From: Paracerasibacillus soli
GTDB taxonomy: Bacteria; Bacillota; Bacilli; Bacillales; Amphibacillaceae
Length of the DNA: 64,000 bases
Assembly: GCF_034006335.1 (NCBI RefSeq)
Contig: NZ_JAWDIQ010000003.1
Strand: one strand, 5' to 3'
A program made the position numbers and the translations under genes. Positions 29,570-40,373 of this stretch are shown here, piece after piece. The notes beneath the pieces are model-generated. The model saw only the letters and a program-made list of their open reading frames with translations. It was not told the origin of the DNA and ran no database searches. The stretch's first letter is position 1, and each line of letters begins with the position of its first letter.

Positions 29570-30609
29570 TTATTCTGAAAGACTTTCTACATATTCTTCT
29601 AAAGTGATTTGTTGCGACATAATAGTTTGAGCAGCCTTTTTACCAACATATCGTATGTGCCAGGGCTCATATTGATATTGTGTAATGGATTCTTTTCCAT
29701 TTGGATAGCGTATGATGAACCCAAAATCACCACAATGCTCCGCTAGCCATTTTCCTTCGGGTGTTTCTCCAAAGTCTTCATTTAGTAAAAAGCTAACATC
29801 AGGACTCGTCACGTCCATAGTTAATCCACTTTGATGTTCACTTTCTCCAGGGCGAGCACTGTATTTATTCGCGGCTTCTATGCCATCACGTTCTACGTAA
29901 GAAGCAAATAAGGATACTTGTGTTTCATAGGAACGGTATCCGGATTGTGCATATAAGTTTATACCTTCCTCATCGCCCGCGGCAAACATCGCTGCTAAAG
30001 CTTCGGCAGCAGGTTTTCGCATTAATTTTTTAGGTAAATCCTCTGTAAATGGAAAACGCACATCTGGCGTTACGAGATCGTTGGAACAAAATCTTTTGGC
30101 AAAGCATGTTCTTTATTAACGAGTGCTAAAATTTCATATGGATTATTGATCACAATAGAATGTTCATTTTTTATTACTTTATCAGAGTAAGCAAGTCCTT
30201 CCCCTGGTGTAAAAGAAGTTGTCTTTTTTCCATCTTGAACTTTTTCAAAAGCTTCTTGTAAGATCTTTCTAGTAGGCGCATCATAAATACCTGTAATTAG
30301 AAGTTCCTCGTGTTGCAATTGGAAATCTGTCAATGCCCATGTAGTGTCTGCATCATATACACCAGTAGCATCAATCTTATAACCGAGTTTACGTAAGATC
30401 TCCTGTAAATCTTTTACCTTTGCATTTTGATCACCTTTTTGAAGTTCTTGTGTTGGCAAGCCGAGTTTTTCTTGTTTTGTTACAGTGTTTGTGGAATGAC
30501 CAGTTTCCTCCATATCTTGCTTTCCATTTTCTTCAACGTTAGAAGATTGGCAAGCAGCCATGGTAAGTAAACAAGCAAATATAATGAATGTAATTATTTT
30601 TTTCGACAT
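29570..30609 (-). CDS. Lipoprotein D,D-carboxypeptidase (VanY-like) with peptidoglycan-binding domain, one frameshift
   Basis: Start after GGAGAG. Signal peptide with lipobox TMAACQSS; a peptidoglycan-binding domain 1 (LQKGDQNAKVKDLQEILRKLG and GVYDADTTWALTDFQ); then an M15B/VanY catalytic domain with YAQSGYRSYETQ, SARPGESEHQSGLTMDV (Zn ligands His and Asp) and EPWHIRYVG (Zn His). A missing A near 30082 separates the parts; restored it reads LPKDFVPNDLVTPDV, total about 347 residues. It trims terminal D-Ala from cell-wall stem peptides at the outer membrane face. Confidence 0.9.
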
Positions 30610-30802
30610 TGTAGTCTCTCCTGTTTGTAAACTATAAAACACAAATCTTATTTTCTCAAAAAAAAGAATGAAGCGCAATAGGTATTGCTTCCCATGCAAT
30701 TTGTTAATGATTGACTAAATTATAAATTCATATTTAGAAAACTACTACTAAAATATGCTGCACATTGGAGCTTAAGTAGCATATTTTAATAGGGGGGTGG
30801 GC

Positions 30803-31996
30803 GTGTTGGGGCAAGATAAGCGAATACAAGAAAGCTTGGAACCTAATTATGATAAGCTAACTGGATTATTATTTTGGTGTGCATTAATTGTTGTTTCTAG
30901 CGTATATATTACAACGCCCTTAATAAGTGTATTTTCACAGGAGTTTACTATATCAACGACTGTAGCTGCCTGGAGTAGTAGTATGTTTTCCTTTTCTATG
31001 CCATTGGTTTTTTGTTCTTTGGTCCATTATCAGATCGCATCGGTCGGAAGGAAGTACTGCTAAGTGGAATGGGTGCTTTAGCTATTGTGACCTGCTTATT
31101 AGGATTTGCTGACGAGTTTTATATGATTGTCATATTACGAGGAATTCAAGGTTTTGTTGCAGCGTCATTTGCACCGACAGATGGCATATGTTTTTGATGT
31201 TTTTCCAAAAAATAAAATAGGCTCTGCTATTGGTTTTATTAGTTTCGGCTATGTCACTGCAGGTATATTAGGACAAATATTTGCCGAGAGTATTAAACAA
31301 ACGTTTGATTGGAAAATTATATTTTTTAGCTTTGCACTTTTTTACTTTTTGACAAGTTTAAAAATATATATATCGTTACCCCGTTCTTCTCAACCAACCG
31401 TTTCTACTAAAATAAATGATGTTGTAAAGCAAATGAAGGCGTTATTACTCATACGTAATTTGCGCATCACATATGGTATCACAAGCTTACTTTTACTTAC
31501 TTTTATTGGTATGTATACAGTGCTAGGGGATTATTTACAATCTACATTTCAAAACTTGACGGAGAAGGATATTTTATTTATTCGGGGGGCAGGAATTGTT
31601 GCTATGGTTTTTTCACCAATAACAGGAATGATGATGAAAAAAATCAAACCAATGTTTATGTTGCGTGTTGGATTAATAATTGGAGTAATTGGTCTGGCCT
31701 TTTTAGGGTTGGAAGGTAGCATTTTGTTTACAACGCTCATGAGTATAATATATGTTGCGGGTATATCTATCATCTTTCCAGCTATTATGATGTTAGTAGG
31801 AGAGTTTGGTTATATATACCGTGGTTTAGCGAATGCACTTTATGCATTTATATTATTTATCGGTGCAACGCTTGGTCCGATAGTTGCGCTCTATTTGATG
31901 AAATGGGGAAGTTATATTTTCACGTTTGGAATGCTAGCGTTACTCATGCTAGGTGGTCTAATTCTGACTTTATTATATAAAAGAAAAGAAGTTTAG
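30803..31996 (+). CDS. Major facilitator superfamily transporter, two frameshifts
   Basis: About 398 residues with 12 predicted membrane segments. The MFS loop 2-3 motif is clear in FFGPLSDRIGRKEVLL, and VILRGIQGFVAASFAP is the helix 4 motif. A base is missing in the T run at 31008-31013 and one is extra near 31176. GTG start with AGGGGGG upstream. By layout a drug:H+ antiporter type, but no substrate can be inferred. Confidence 0.82.
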
Positions 31997-32004
31997 ACGC
32001 ATAT

Positions 32005-32046
32005 AAAAAATGGCATGCTATCCATTCAGATGGCGTGCCATTTTTT
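32005..32046. terminator. Bidirectional terminator
   Basis: AAAAAATGGCATGC/GCGTGCCATTTTTT stem between the MFS and pepT ends, with A and T runs on both sides. Confidence 0.9.
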
Positions 32047-32092
32047 ATGGTTATGCTTTATTTTTCACAAAAGAAGACTATGTTTTCTTGAA

Positions 32093-33325
32093 TTATTCAT
32101 ATTTTGCTTCAAATAATTTACAAACTTCAACGATAACTTGTACGGCTTTTTCCATATTATCAACGGAAATATATTCAAATTTACCATGGAAGTTTTCCCC
32201 ACCAGTAAAAATATTCGGGGTAGGTAAGCCCATATAAGATAGTTGTGATCCGTCTGTTCCACCACGAATTGGTTCAATAATAGACTCGATTTGTAAGTTT
32301 TTCATTGCTTGATCCGCAATTTCAACAACTTCTTTAACAGGTTCAATTTTATCACGCATATTATAATATTGATCGTTTAATTCTAAGCGAACATTTTCCT
32401 CACCATATTTTGTTTTCATTTCCGATACAAATTTTTCTACCGTTGCTTTTCTATTTTCAAATGAATTCTTTTCAAAGTCACGTATAATATAGTACACTTG
32501 TGCATTTTCTACATCACCATCGATAGAAATTAAGTGATAAAATCCTTCATAGCCTTCCGTTTGTTCAGGAGTTTCTGCCTCAGGAAATTTGTTAATAAAT
32601 TCTGCGGCCATTTTACCAGCATTCACCATTTTATTTTTTGCTGTTCCGGGTGTACACTATTTCCTTTGAAAAATACTTGCAGCTGCAGCATTAAAACTTT
32701 CGTATTGTAATTCTCCTAACGGCCCACCATCAACAGTATAAGCGTATTTTGCATTAAAACGTTTGACGTCAAATTTATGTGGACCACGGCCAATTTCTTC
32801 ATCTGGAGTAAAGGCAACCCTTATTTTACCGTGCTTAATAGTAGGATTTTCAATTAAATAGTGCATTGCTGTCATAATTTCTGCGATACCAGCTTTGTTA
32901 TCCGCACCTAGTAAAGTAGTGCCATCTGTTGTCATCAGGGTATGCCCTTTGTAAGTAGACAGTTCAGGAAAGTCTTTTACTGAAAGAATAACTTGCATTT
33001 CTTTATTTAACGTAATGTCATTCCCATCGAAGTTTTCAATAACTTGTGGATTGACATTCTTACCAGTAAAATCTGTCGCAGTGTCAACATGTGCCAAAAA
33101 GCCAATTGTTGGGATGGATTTATCTGTATTCGCCGGTAGGGTAGCCATTAAATAACCGTTGTCATCTACTGCAACTTCTTCCATCCCTAATTCTTGTAAT
33201 TCTTTTTCTAATAGATGTAGTAAATCCCACTGTCCAGGAGTGGAAGGTGTGGAATCACTAGCTTCGTTAGATTGTGTATCAATTTTTGCATATCTTGTTA
33301 GACGTTCAATTAGTTCTTGTTTCAA
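32093..33325 (-). CDS. pepT: Peptidase T (tripeptide aminopeptidase), two frameshifts
   Basis: M20-family zinc aminopeptidase releasing the N-terminal residue of tripeptides in the cytosol. Seen: YAKIDTQS at the start, LAHVDTATDF (Zn His and Asp), TLLGADNKAG, TPDEEIGRGP (catalytic and metal Glu) and EPIRGGTDGSQLSYMGLPTPN. A missing T near 32671 and a missing C near 32648 split it; restored it reads IFFKGNSVHPGTAKNKMVN, about 412 residues. The TTG at 33325 is preferred: GAGGAG touches the ATG at 33334 but is 9 bases from the TTG, and it gives the family start MKQELIERL. Confidence 0.93.
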
Positions 33326-33466
33326 TCTATACATCTCCTCTTGCGTTGTAATATTCTTATTTTATCACAACCGTTAAAAAAACATGTGAAATGTGCAAGG
33401 ACTATGGGAAGTTGTGTAGAATGTATAATAAGAGGTGACGATAATTACGAAAATTGGAGGGGTTTT

Positions 33467-34306
33467 GTGGAATTTCTTATGAGTGTTCAAGAATTGAATC
33501 ATTTACTTTCAAACAAACGGGAAATAGTTGTAGTGGACGTACGTTTTGACTTAAATAATCACACATTTGGACAAGACGCGTATAAAAAGGGACATATCCC
33601 AGGTGCGATTTATTTAGATTTAAATAAGGATTTGTCAGGAAGTGCGGAAAAACATGGTGGTAGCCACCCGTTACCGGATGCAAAGTTATTTGCCAAAAAG
33701 CTAGGTGAGTATGGCATTGATACCAAAACGAATGTTGTTATATATGACCAAGCAAATGAGATGTTTGCGCCTCGTCTATGGTTCATGCTTCACCACTTAG
33801 GACATGAACAAGTTTACGTGCTTGAGGGTGGAATGCAGGCTTGGTTAGATGCTGGTTTTGAAGTTACAAAGGAAATACCTGCATATGGTAAAAAACAATT
33901 TGTTCCACAACCGAAACAGCATGCCATTGTACATATGAAAGAAGTGAAAGATAAAGTGCAAGCAAATGAAGCGGTATTAATCGATTCACGCGCACGAGAG
34001 CGATATCTAGGAAAAGTGGAACCGATGTATAAAAAGGCTGGCCATATACCTGGGGCTAAAAACTATTTTTGGAAAGATGTAATGGCCGATGATAATAAGT
34101 GGAAACGTGTAGAAGCATTACATGAACATTTTGCATCCCTTCCAAAGGATAAAGAAATTATTGTATCGTGTGGATCAGGAGTCTCTGCATGCCCCAATAT
34201 AATGGGATTGAAAATGGCAGGCTTTACAAACGTGAAACTATACCCTGGAAGTTTCAGTGATTGGATTTCTTATGAAGAAAATAAAGTGGAAACGAAGGAA
34301 CAATAA
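33467..34306 (+). CDS. Thiosulfate/3-mercaptopyruvate sulfurtransferase (tandem rhodanese)
   Basis: A 279-residue two-domain rhodanese. Domain 1 (VVVDVRFDL, GHIPGAIYLDLNKDLSG) is non-catalytic; domain 2 (LIDSRARERYLGK, GHIPGAKNYFWKD) ends in the active loop VSCGSGVSACPN with the catalytic Cys. GTG at 33467 is 6 bases after GGAGG, better than the ATG at 33480. Transfers sulfane sulfur to thiol or cyanide acceptors. Its stop abuts the start of the next gene, so the two are probably co-transcribed. Confidence 0.92.
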   Translation: MEFLMSVQELNHLLSNKREIVVVDVRFDLNNHTFGQDAYKKGHIPGAIYLDLNKDLSGSAEKHGGSHPLPDAKLFAKKLGEYGIDTKTNVVIYDQANEMFAPRLWFMLHHLGHEQVYVLEGGMQAWLDAGFEVTKEIPAYGKKQFVPQPKQHAIVHMKEVKDKVQANEAVLIDSRARERYLGKVEPMYKKAGHIPGAKNYFWKDVMADDNKWKRVEALHEHFASLPKDKEIIVSCGSGVSACPNIMGLKMAGFTNVKLYPGSFSDWISYEENKVETKEQ

Positions 34307-34887
34307 ATGGATAAGACACGTTGTAGTTGGGTGAATGACGATCCATTATATATAAAATATCATGATGAGGAATGGGGATACCCATTTATGATGATCAACA
34401 GTTATTTGAATTACTGTCCTTAGAAGGAGCGCAGGCGGGACTTAGTTGGATTACAATTTTAAAAAGAAGATTGGGCTATCGTGAGGCTTTCGCTAATTTT
34501 GATATCGAAAAGGTTAGTCAATTTGATGAGGCGAAAGTGCAGGAGTTACTGTGTAATGAGTATATTATTCGACATGAGCTAAAGATACGGTCAGTAATTA
34601 AAAATGCGCAAGCCATAAAGGCAATCAAGGTGGAATATGGTAGTTTTTCTTCTTTTGTTTGGGGATTTGTTGATCATACCCCAATCATAAACAATTGGAG
34701 CCATCATGAAGAAGTTCCTGCATATACAGAGGAATCTACTAGGATGAGCAAAGCTTTAAAAAAATATGGTTTTTCTTTTGTAGGTCCTACTATTTGTTAC
34801 GCTTTTATGCAAGTAGCAGGACTTGTTAATGATCATACGAAAGCGTGCTATTTGTATCAACAGGTAGGAAGAACGGGAATCAAATGA
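34307..34887 (+). CDS. tag: DNA-3-methyladenine glycosylase I, one frameshift
   Basis: Base-excision repair enzyme removing 3-methyladenine. Seen: RCSWVNDDPLYIKYHDEEWG at the N-terminus (zinc Cys and catalytic Glu region), LEGAQAGLSWITILKRR, and KYGFSFVGPTICYAFMQVAGLVNDH with the Zn-binding His near the end. A G is missing from the G4 at 34374-34377; restored it reads EEWGIPIYDDQQLF, about 193 residues. Directly follows the sulfurtransferase stop. Confidence 0.93.
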
Positions 34888-35030
34888 ACTACTAAATTTT
34901 AATTGAATAAAAGCAAAAATGGAAGCCTTCTAAAAGAATAGAGGGCATCCACCTATGTATATAAAATTTGATTATAACGAGCTCCTACCTTTACGAAAAA
35001 GCTTTGACCAGATAGTGCGTAGCTGAAAAA

Positions 35031-35345
35031 TCATGCTATGACAACCGCAGTTCCGTATGCTATTACTTCGGAAGCAGAATTCATAATTTGTGATGTTTGA
35101 TAGCGCATGGCAACGATGGCATTTGCTCCTAGGCGTTTCGCATCTTCAATCATGCGATCATAAGCAATGTCTCTAGCTTCATGCATTAAATCGGAATATC
35201 CTTTAATCTCACCACCAATAAGTGTTTTCAAACCGGCGCCTATATCGCGACCAACATGTTTCGATTGAACCGTACTTCCTTGGACTAAACCTTTTACTTC
35301 CACAATATTTTTGCCATGTATTTTATTTGCTGTAACAACTAACAT
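35031..35345 (-). CDS. YbjQ/UPF0145 (DUF74) family protein
   Basis: A 104-residue soluble protein with the family features GLVQGSTVQSKHVGRDIGAGLKTLIGGE and YDRMIEDAKRLGANAIVAMRY. GAGGGAG lies 8 bases before the ATG. Relatives form pentamers of unknown function, sometimes described as metal-binding. Confidence 0.9.
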   Translation of the reverse strand: MLVVTANKIHGKNIVEVKGLVQGSTVQSKHVGRDIGAGLKTLIGGEIKGYSDLMHEARDIAYDRMIEDAKRLGANAIVAMRYQTSQIMNSASEVIAYGTAVVIA

Positions 35346-35454
35346 ACTAGCATCTCCCTCAGTTTAATAAATAATATAATGAGTATACGTAAATACAATT
35401 GAAAAAGTTTCATATGTTCTTTTCATGATATAGTAGATGTCCGAGCCAAACAAA

Positions 35455-35487
35455 AAGGTCTTCTCCTGCTCGAGGAGAAGACCTTAT
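35455..35487 (-). terminator. Terminator of the chemoreceptor gene
   Basis: AAGGTCTTCTCC/GGAGAAGACCTT stem followed on the minus strand by T5. Confidence 0.9.
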
Positions 35488-35490
35488 GTC

Positions 35491-37295
35491 TTACAATTTA
35501 AATATTTGTAGTTCTTGATTTAGTTTTTCGGCGAGATGAGCTAGATCTGCTGCATTATTTGTAATTTCCTCCATAGAACTTGAAGTTTGTTGTGAGGATG
35601 CTGCCGCTTGTTCAACACCTGCAGCGGCTTCCTCAGAAACAGAAGCAATCTCTTCAATTAATCCATTAATTTCTCCACTACCATTCACGATTTCTTTCAT
35701 TTGGTTCGAAATGAGTTCGATTTCCCCAACCATCTCTTCAATGGAATGATTAATAGTATGGAAATTCTCTCCAGTAGTTGCAATTTGCTTTGTCCAGTTT
35801 TTACTTCATCATAACCATGGTTTAAAGAATCTACAACATGATCTGTTTCCTGTTGAATATTTTCTACAATAGTTGTGATTTCTCCAACAGATTGTGCGAC
35901 TTGTTCAGATAATTTTCTTACTTCATCTGCAACAACCGCAAAACCACGACCATGTTCCCCAGCCCTTGCAGCTTCAATTGCAGCATTTAATGAGAGTAAG
36001 TTTGTTTGACCTGCAATATCTTTAATTACACCAACTAAATTTGAGATTTGTTCGGACTGCTCATCCAATCCTTTTACTTTCAGTACTGCATCTGCAACGA
36101 TACGATCAATTTGATTCATTTGTTTTATCGATTCTTCCATTAAATTCTCTCCGGTCTTTGTGAGATTGCGCACATCTACTGCTCGAGTTACAACATCTAC
36201 ACTACTCTTATCTGATAGAGAAACCTTTTGCGCAAAGTCATTCATCTTTTCGGATAATACAGATGCACTATTGGCCTGTGTTTCGGAACCAGCTGATAAT
36301 TGTTCCATTGTAGCAGCGATTTGTTCACTGCCCTCTTTGACTTCTGTAGCTGATTGCGTAAATTCCTCACTTCTCGTTATCAATACTTTTGACGCGTCTG
36401 TCACATTCGATATAATGTTGCGGATATTTTCTTTCATTTGATTTACTGATGTAGTTAATTCTCCAAGTTCGTTCTTGCCTTGAAATTCTAACGACAATAC
36501 ATTTAAATTGCCTCGGGCTACCTCTGAAGTCATCACGACGACATCCTTTAATTTTCTAGAAATACCTCTACTTATGACAATCATGAAGGCGGTGCCAATT
36601 GCGATTGCTAATACAATTAAAATTGAAAGAAGAAATTGACTTTGTTGCAGTGATTGACTTGCTGCTTGCACAGATTTCGCTTCTTCTTTCTTCACGAGTG
36701 TCATTAACGCATTTACAAGTTCAATTGTATTTGCACGTAATTGTGATGTTTGATTTCTAGTTGATAATGCAACATATTCTTGTTTACTTTCTAATGCAGG
36801 TAGCATTTCATCATTAAAAATTTGATTAACCTTTTCATTGTTTTCTATAATTTGTGTGAGTAATGATTGTTGCTCTTTATTTGCTATTTTCGGTTCGATT
36901 TTTTTGATGAGTTGCTCAAATTGTGTTTGAAATTCCTCGAATGCCCGAATGTAGCGAGAACTTTTTGTTAGTAAGTAATCGGATATTTGTACATCTTTCA
37001 CTTGAATTAAAGAAGCTAAATCGGACATATCACTGACACGTGCACTATGTTCTTCAACAAGACGCATATTGTCTTTACTCGTGCTTAATAATGAATATAC
37101 AATTCCGCCTGCAATCATAATAAGGAGGAAGGATATAGAAAATATCGTAATATATTTTCGACCGATACTATAATCTTTCCAGTTTAACCAAGATATTTTG
37201 TTTTTCTGCTTCATTTGCTTATTCTTATGCTTTGCTTTTTTCGAAGGTTTCCCTCGTTTACCTAAATTCAGAAATTTAATTTTACCAATTTTCAT
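35491..37295 (-). CDS. Methyl-accepting chemotaxis protein, one frameshift
   Basis: Membrane receptor with a basic N-terminal tail, helix 1 (YITIFSISFLLIMIAGGIVYSLL), an extracellular four-helix-bundle sensor of about 150 residues, helix 2 (LLSILIVLAIAIGTAFMIVIS), a HAMP domain, and the signalling hairpin IKDIAGQTNLLSLNAAIEAARAGEHGRGFAVVADEVRKL that binds CheA/CheW. A missing base near 35795 splits the C-terminal helix; corrected length is about 601 residues. The ligand is unknown. Confidence 0.93.
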
Positions 37296-37496
37296 GTTAT
37301 GTATCTCCTCACTTCAATAAGGAATAGGCCTTAAGTATGATGTAGTAGTTCTATAGTAATACATTTCATTGTAATTTACTAGGACAAATAGCTCATTTTG
37401 ACGATTTATTTTTATTATACAAAAAATTTGTTCACCAATTGTAAACGATTTTAATTTGACCATTCAGGTAATTGACAGTTCTAACTATTAAACCGT

Positions 37497-37514
37497 ATAA
37501 TTGTATACAATTAT
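37497..37514. promoter_or_regulatory. GntR-type operator
   Basis: Perfect 18-base palindrome ATAATTGTATACAATTAT, 24 bases before the regulator start. TTGTATACAA is the core bound by many FadR-subfamily GntR proteins, so autoregulation is likely. Confidence 0.75.
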
Positions 37515-37537
37515 TCATTTTGTAGAGGTGAGGTCGA

Positions 37538-38251
37538 TTGTTGGGAAATACGCAATACGGTGATAAACGGGTATCGACAAAAGATTATGCTTACTTGGAG
37601 ATTAAAAATCGCATTATGAAAGGTGAACTTATTCCAGATGAATCTATTGTGGAAGAAAGACTTTCTACTGAATTAGTAATCAGTAGAACACCGCTACGTG
37701 AGGCTTTACAACGACTTGAATATGAGGAACTTGTCGTTCGGCAACATAATGGAAGATTAAAAGTAGCACCTATTTCTATTCAAGAAGTAAAAGAACTATT
37801 TGAAGTGAGAAAGCAATTGGAAAGTATTGTTGTAGCACAGGCGACTGATAAAATAACCGAATTGGATAAACGCAGGTTACGAAATCTTGTTCAGGTGATA
37901 AAGAAATCTGATGATACAGATGAGGAAGATATTTTAGCGGATATTTTGTACTATGGCGGTAAATTCCACACGTATATTTACGAATTAAGTGCAAATAAAA
38001 CTGTAAATAAAATTCTTTTACAATTAAATGATAGGATTTTCCGCTACCGTCGTCTTATCCCATTTGAAAATAAAGAGCGGCTTACACAATCTGCTGCTGA
38101 ACATAAACATATTTTAGATTTGATGGAAAAGGGAGATAAAGCTGGAGCTGTTGAGGCAATGGTTGTACATATTGAAAATAGTTTGGAGTGTGCTGTAAAT
38201 GCGATTAAGCGTTATATGCATACGGATGGAGAAATAAATAATCCGAAATAG
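37538..38251 (+). CDS. GntR-family (FadR/FCD subfamily) transcriptional regulator
   Basis: A 237-residue protein with TTG start after AGGTGAGG. N-terminal winged helix (YLEIKNRIMKGELIPDESIVEERLSTELVISRTPLREALQRLEYEELV) and an all-helical FCD ligand domain with the metal-binding pattern around FHTYIYELSANK and AAEHKHILDLM. It sits immediately upstream of a PLP lyase gene, which it probably controls; the effector may be an amino acid or keto acid, by inference only. Confidence 0.92.
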   Translation: MLGNTQYGDKRVSTKDYAYLEIKNRIMKGELIPDESIVEERLSTELVISRTPLREALQRLEYEELVVRQHNGRLKVAPISIQEVKELFEVRKQLESIVVAQATDKITELDKRRLRNLVQVIKKSDDTDEEDILADILYYGGKFHTYIYELSANKTVNKILLQLNDRIFRYRRLIPFENKERLTQSAAEHKHILDLMEKGDKAGAVEAMVVHIENSLECAVNAIKRYMHTDGEINNPK

Positions 38252-38262
38252 GAGGATTGGAA

Positions 38263-39460
38263 ATGACAAACAATTGGGGATTTAACACAAAGGCAATTCA
38301 TTGTGAAGTAAGTCCGTGTAAAGAAACGGGTGCTGTATCACAGCCTTTAGTTCCTGCGGTTGCTTATGCATTTCAACATGCTGACGCTGCGGCAGCAGTA
38401 GTAACCGGTGAAAATGAAGGCACATTTTATGGACGGTATGGAAATCCAACGACTTGTACACTCGAAAAGAAAATTGCTCGTTTAGAAGGGGCGGAAGAAG
38501 CGTTAGCTGTGAGTAGTGGGATGGCTGCTATTTCAACAGCAATTTTAGCATTTGTTAAAAAGGGAGAACATATTGTTGTTACAAAAGATATTTATGGGGA
38601 ACACATAAGTTTTTAACAAATTTAGCACCAAGATTTGGTATTGAATATGACTATGTCGACTGTACCGATATGGATGCGCTGCAGTGTGCGATTAAAGCAA
38701 ATACGAAGGTTGTTTATATTGAAACACCGTCGAACCCGACATTAACATTAATAGATATTGAAGCGGTATGTAAAGTGGCACATCGATTTGGTTTATCTGT
38801 TATCGTGGATAATACATTTATGACACCATATCTACAAAGACCTTTGGAGTTGGGGGCAGATGTCGTCGTTCATAGTGCGACGAAATACTTAAATGGACAT
38901 GGAGATGTTGTCGCAGGCGTAATATGTGGTAAAAAGGAACACATTGATTTTATGCGCCAAACAATCATGGGAGATCTTGGTCAGGCGTTGAGTGCATGGA
39001 TGCATATTTAATTTTACGGGGTTTAAAAACACTTGGAATCCGTGTAGCAGCTCATTGTGACACAGCGCAAAGAGTGGCAGAGTTTCTAGAAGGACACGAA
39101 GCAGTGGAAAGGGTGTATTATCCTGGATTGGCATCTCATCCGCAAAGAAACCTTGCAAAAAGACAAATGAGTGGTATGGGAGGAATTATTGCATTTGAAG
39201 TAAAAGGTGGGGTTGAAACGGGTAAAAGGTTTATTGACTCGCTCAAGCTTGCCATGATTTCATTTAGCCTTGGTGATCCGGAAACATTGGTGCAACATCC
39301 TGCTTCCATGACGCATTCCTCGATACCTGAAGAGGAATTGATTCACTTTGGAATTCCAAAAGGATTAATTCGTTTATCTGTAGGGTTAGAGAATCCTGAA
39401 GATATTGTAGAAGACTTAAAAGCAGCATTGGAATTAGTGGGTGATGATATAGAAATTTAA
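38263..39460 (+). CDS. Trans-sulfuration PLP lyase (methionine gamma-lyase/cystathionine gamma-lyase type), two frameshifts
   Basis: Cys/Met metabolism PLP enzyme. Seen: YGRYGNPTTCTLEKKIARLEG, VSSGMAAISTAILA, VVYIETPSNPTLTLIDI, VDNTFMTPYLQRPLELGADVVVHSATKYLNGHGD with the PLP Lys, and SLGDPETLVQHPASMTHSSIP. Missing G at 38595-38598 and near 38999; restored they read YGGTHKF and LSAWDAYL, total about 400 residues. GGAGG is 7 bases before the ATG. Likely cleaves methionine or homocysteine to a thiol, ammonia and 2-keto acid; the pairing with GntR suggests a catabolic unit. Confidence 0.88.
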
Positions 39461-39545
39461 CTGAAATATTTGTGTGCGAAATCTAAATAGCTACTTGACA
39501 TTTAACAGCATTACTTCTAAAATATCGTTAATACATTTATATGAA

Positions 39546-39757
39546 AAAGCGTTGAACTATAATAGTAGTTGCTACAAGCTTGAAATCAGAAACCTAGTGG
39601 GTGCTGTGAACTAGGCAAGGTGTAGGACGAAGTACAAATAGGGAGCTGAATATTCCGGTTTCGGCCGTTATCTAAGTGAGTGAACAAAGAAATTTGTTAA
39701 TCAGGGTGGTACCGCGGAGCTTTCCGTCCCTTTTGGGATAGGAGGCTCTTTTTTTTA
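39546..39757 (+). promoter_or_regulatory. T-box riboswitch, copy 1 (Tyr specifier)
   Basis: Stem I: CTACA/TGTAG and CTTG/CAAG helices, a distal hairpin CCTAG-TGGGTGCTGTGAA-CTAGG, and a specifier loop GAAGTACAA in which TAC (Tyr) follows the loop-E GAA. The T-box AGGGTGGTACCGCGG is at 39703 and its TGGT would pair with the ACCA end of tRNA-Tyr. It ends in a terminator (GAGC...GCTC with T8). It should read through when tRNA-Tyr is uncharged. Confidence 0.93.
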
Positions 39758-39839
39758 TAGGATTAGAATATTACGTTCGTTATTATTGCGAGCACTTGTT
39801 AGTGATGCTGAGTAAAAATTAGAAAAAATAAATATGAAA

Positions 39840-40050
39840 AAGCGTTGAACTATAATAGTAGTTACTACAAGCTTGAAATCAGAAATCTAGTGGGTGCTGT
39901 GAACTAGGCAAGGTGTAGGACGAAGTACAAATAGGGAGCTGAATATTCCGGTTTCGGCCGTTATCTAAGTGAGTGAACAAAGAAATTTGTTAATCAGGGT
40001 GGTACCGCGGAGCTTTCCGTCCCTTTTGGGATAGGAGGCTCTTTTTTTAT
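39840..40050 (+). promoter_or_regulatory. T-box riboswitch, copy 2 (Tyr specifier)
   Basis: Nearly identical to copy 1, offset by 293 bases: same specifier loop GAAGTACAA, T-box AGGGTGGTACCGCGG at 39996, and its own terminator with T7. Only a few substitutions (for example GTTACTACA for GTTGCTACA). Confidence 0.93.
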
Positions 40051-40132
40051 AGGATTAGAATATTACGTTCGTTATTATGGCGAGCATTTGTTATTGATAC
40101 TGAGTAAAAGTAAGAAAAAGTAAATATGGAAA

Positions 40133-40345
40133 AGCGTTGAACTATAATAGTAGTTACTACAAGCTTGAAATCAGAAACCTAGTGGGTGCTGTGAACTAGG
40201 CAAGGTGTAGGACGAAATACAAATAGGGAGCTGAATAATTCCGGTTTCGGCCGTTATCTAAGTGAGTGAACAAAGAAATTTGTTAATGAGGGTGGTACCA
40301 CGGAGCTTTCCGTCCCTTTTGGGATAGGAGGCTCTTTTTTTTATA
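40133..40345 (+). promoter_or_regulatory. T-box riboswitch, copy 3 (Tyr specifier)
   Basis: Third copy, again offset by 293 bases. The specifier loop reads GAAATACAA: the base before the codon changed but TAC is kept, which supports the Tyr assignment. T-box AGGGTGGTACCACGG near 40289; terminator with T8 ends 28 bases before the carrier gene. Confidence 0.93.
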
Positions 40346-40373
40346 TAAAAAAATATGCAAGGGGAAATGAAAA

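Noticed and set aside
34921..34952. Hairpin GGAAGCC...GGCATCC after tag as a terminator
   Set aside because: The stem is interrupted and there is no T-tract on either strand.
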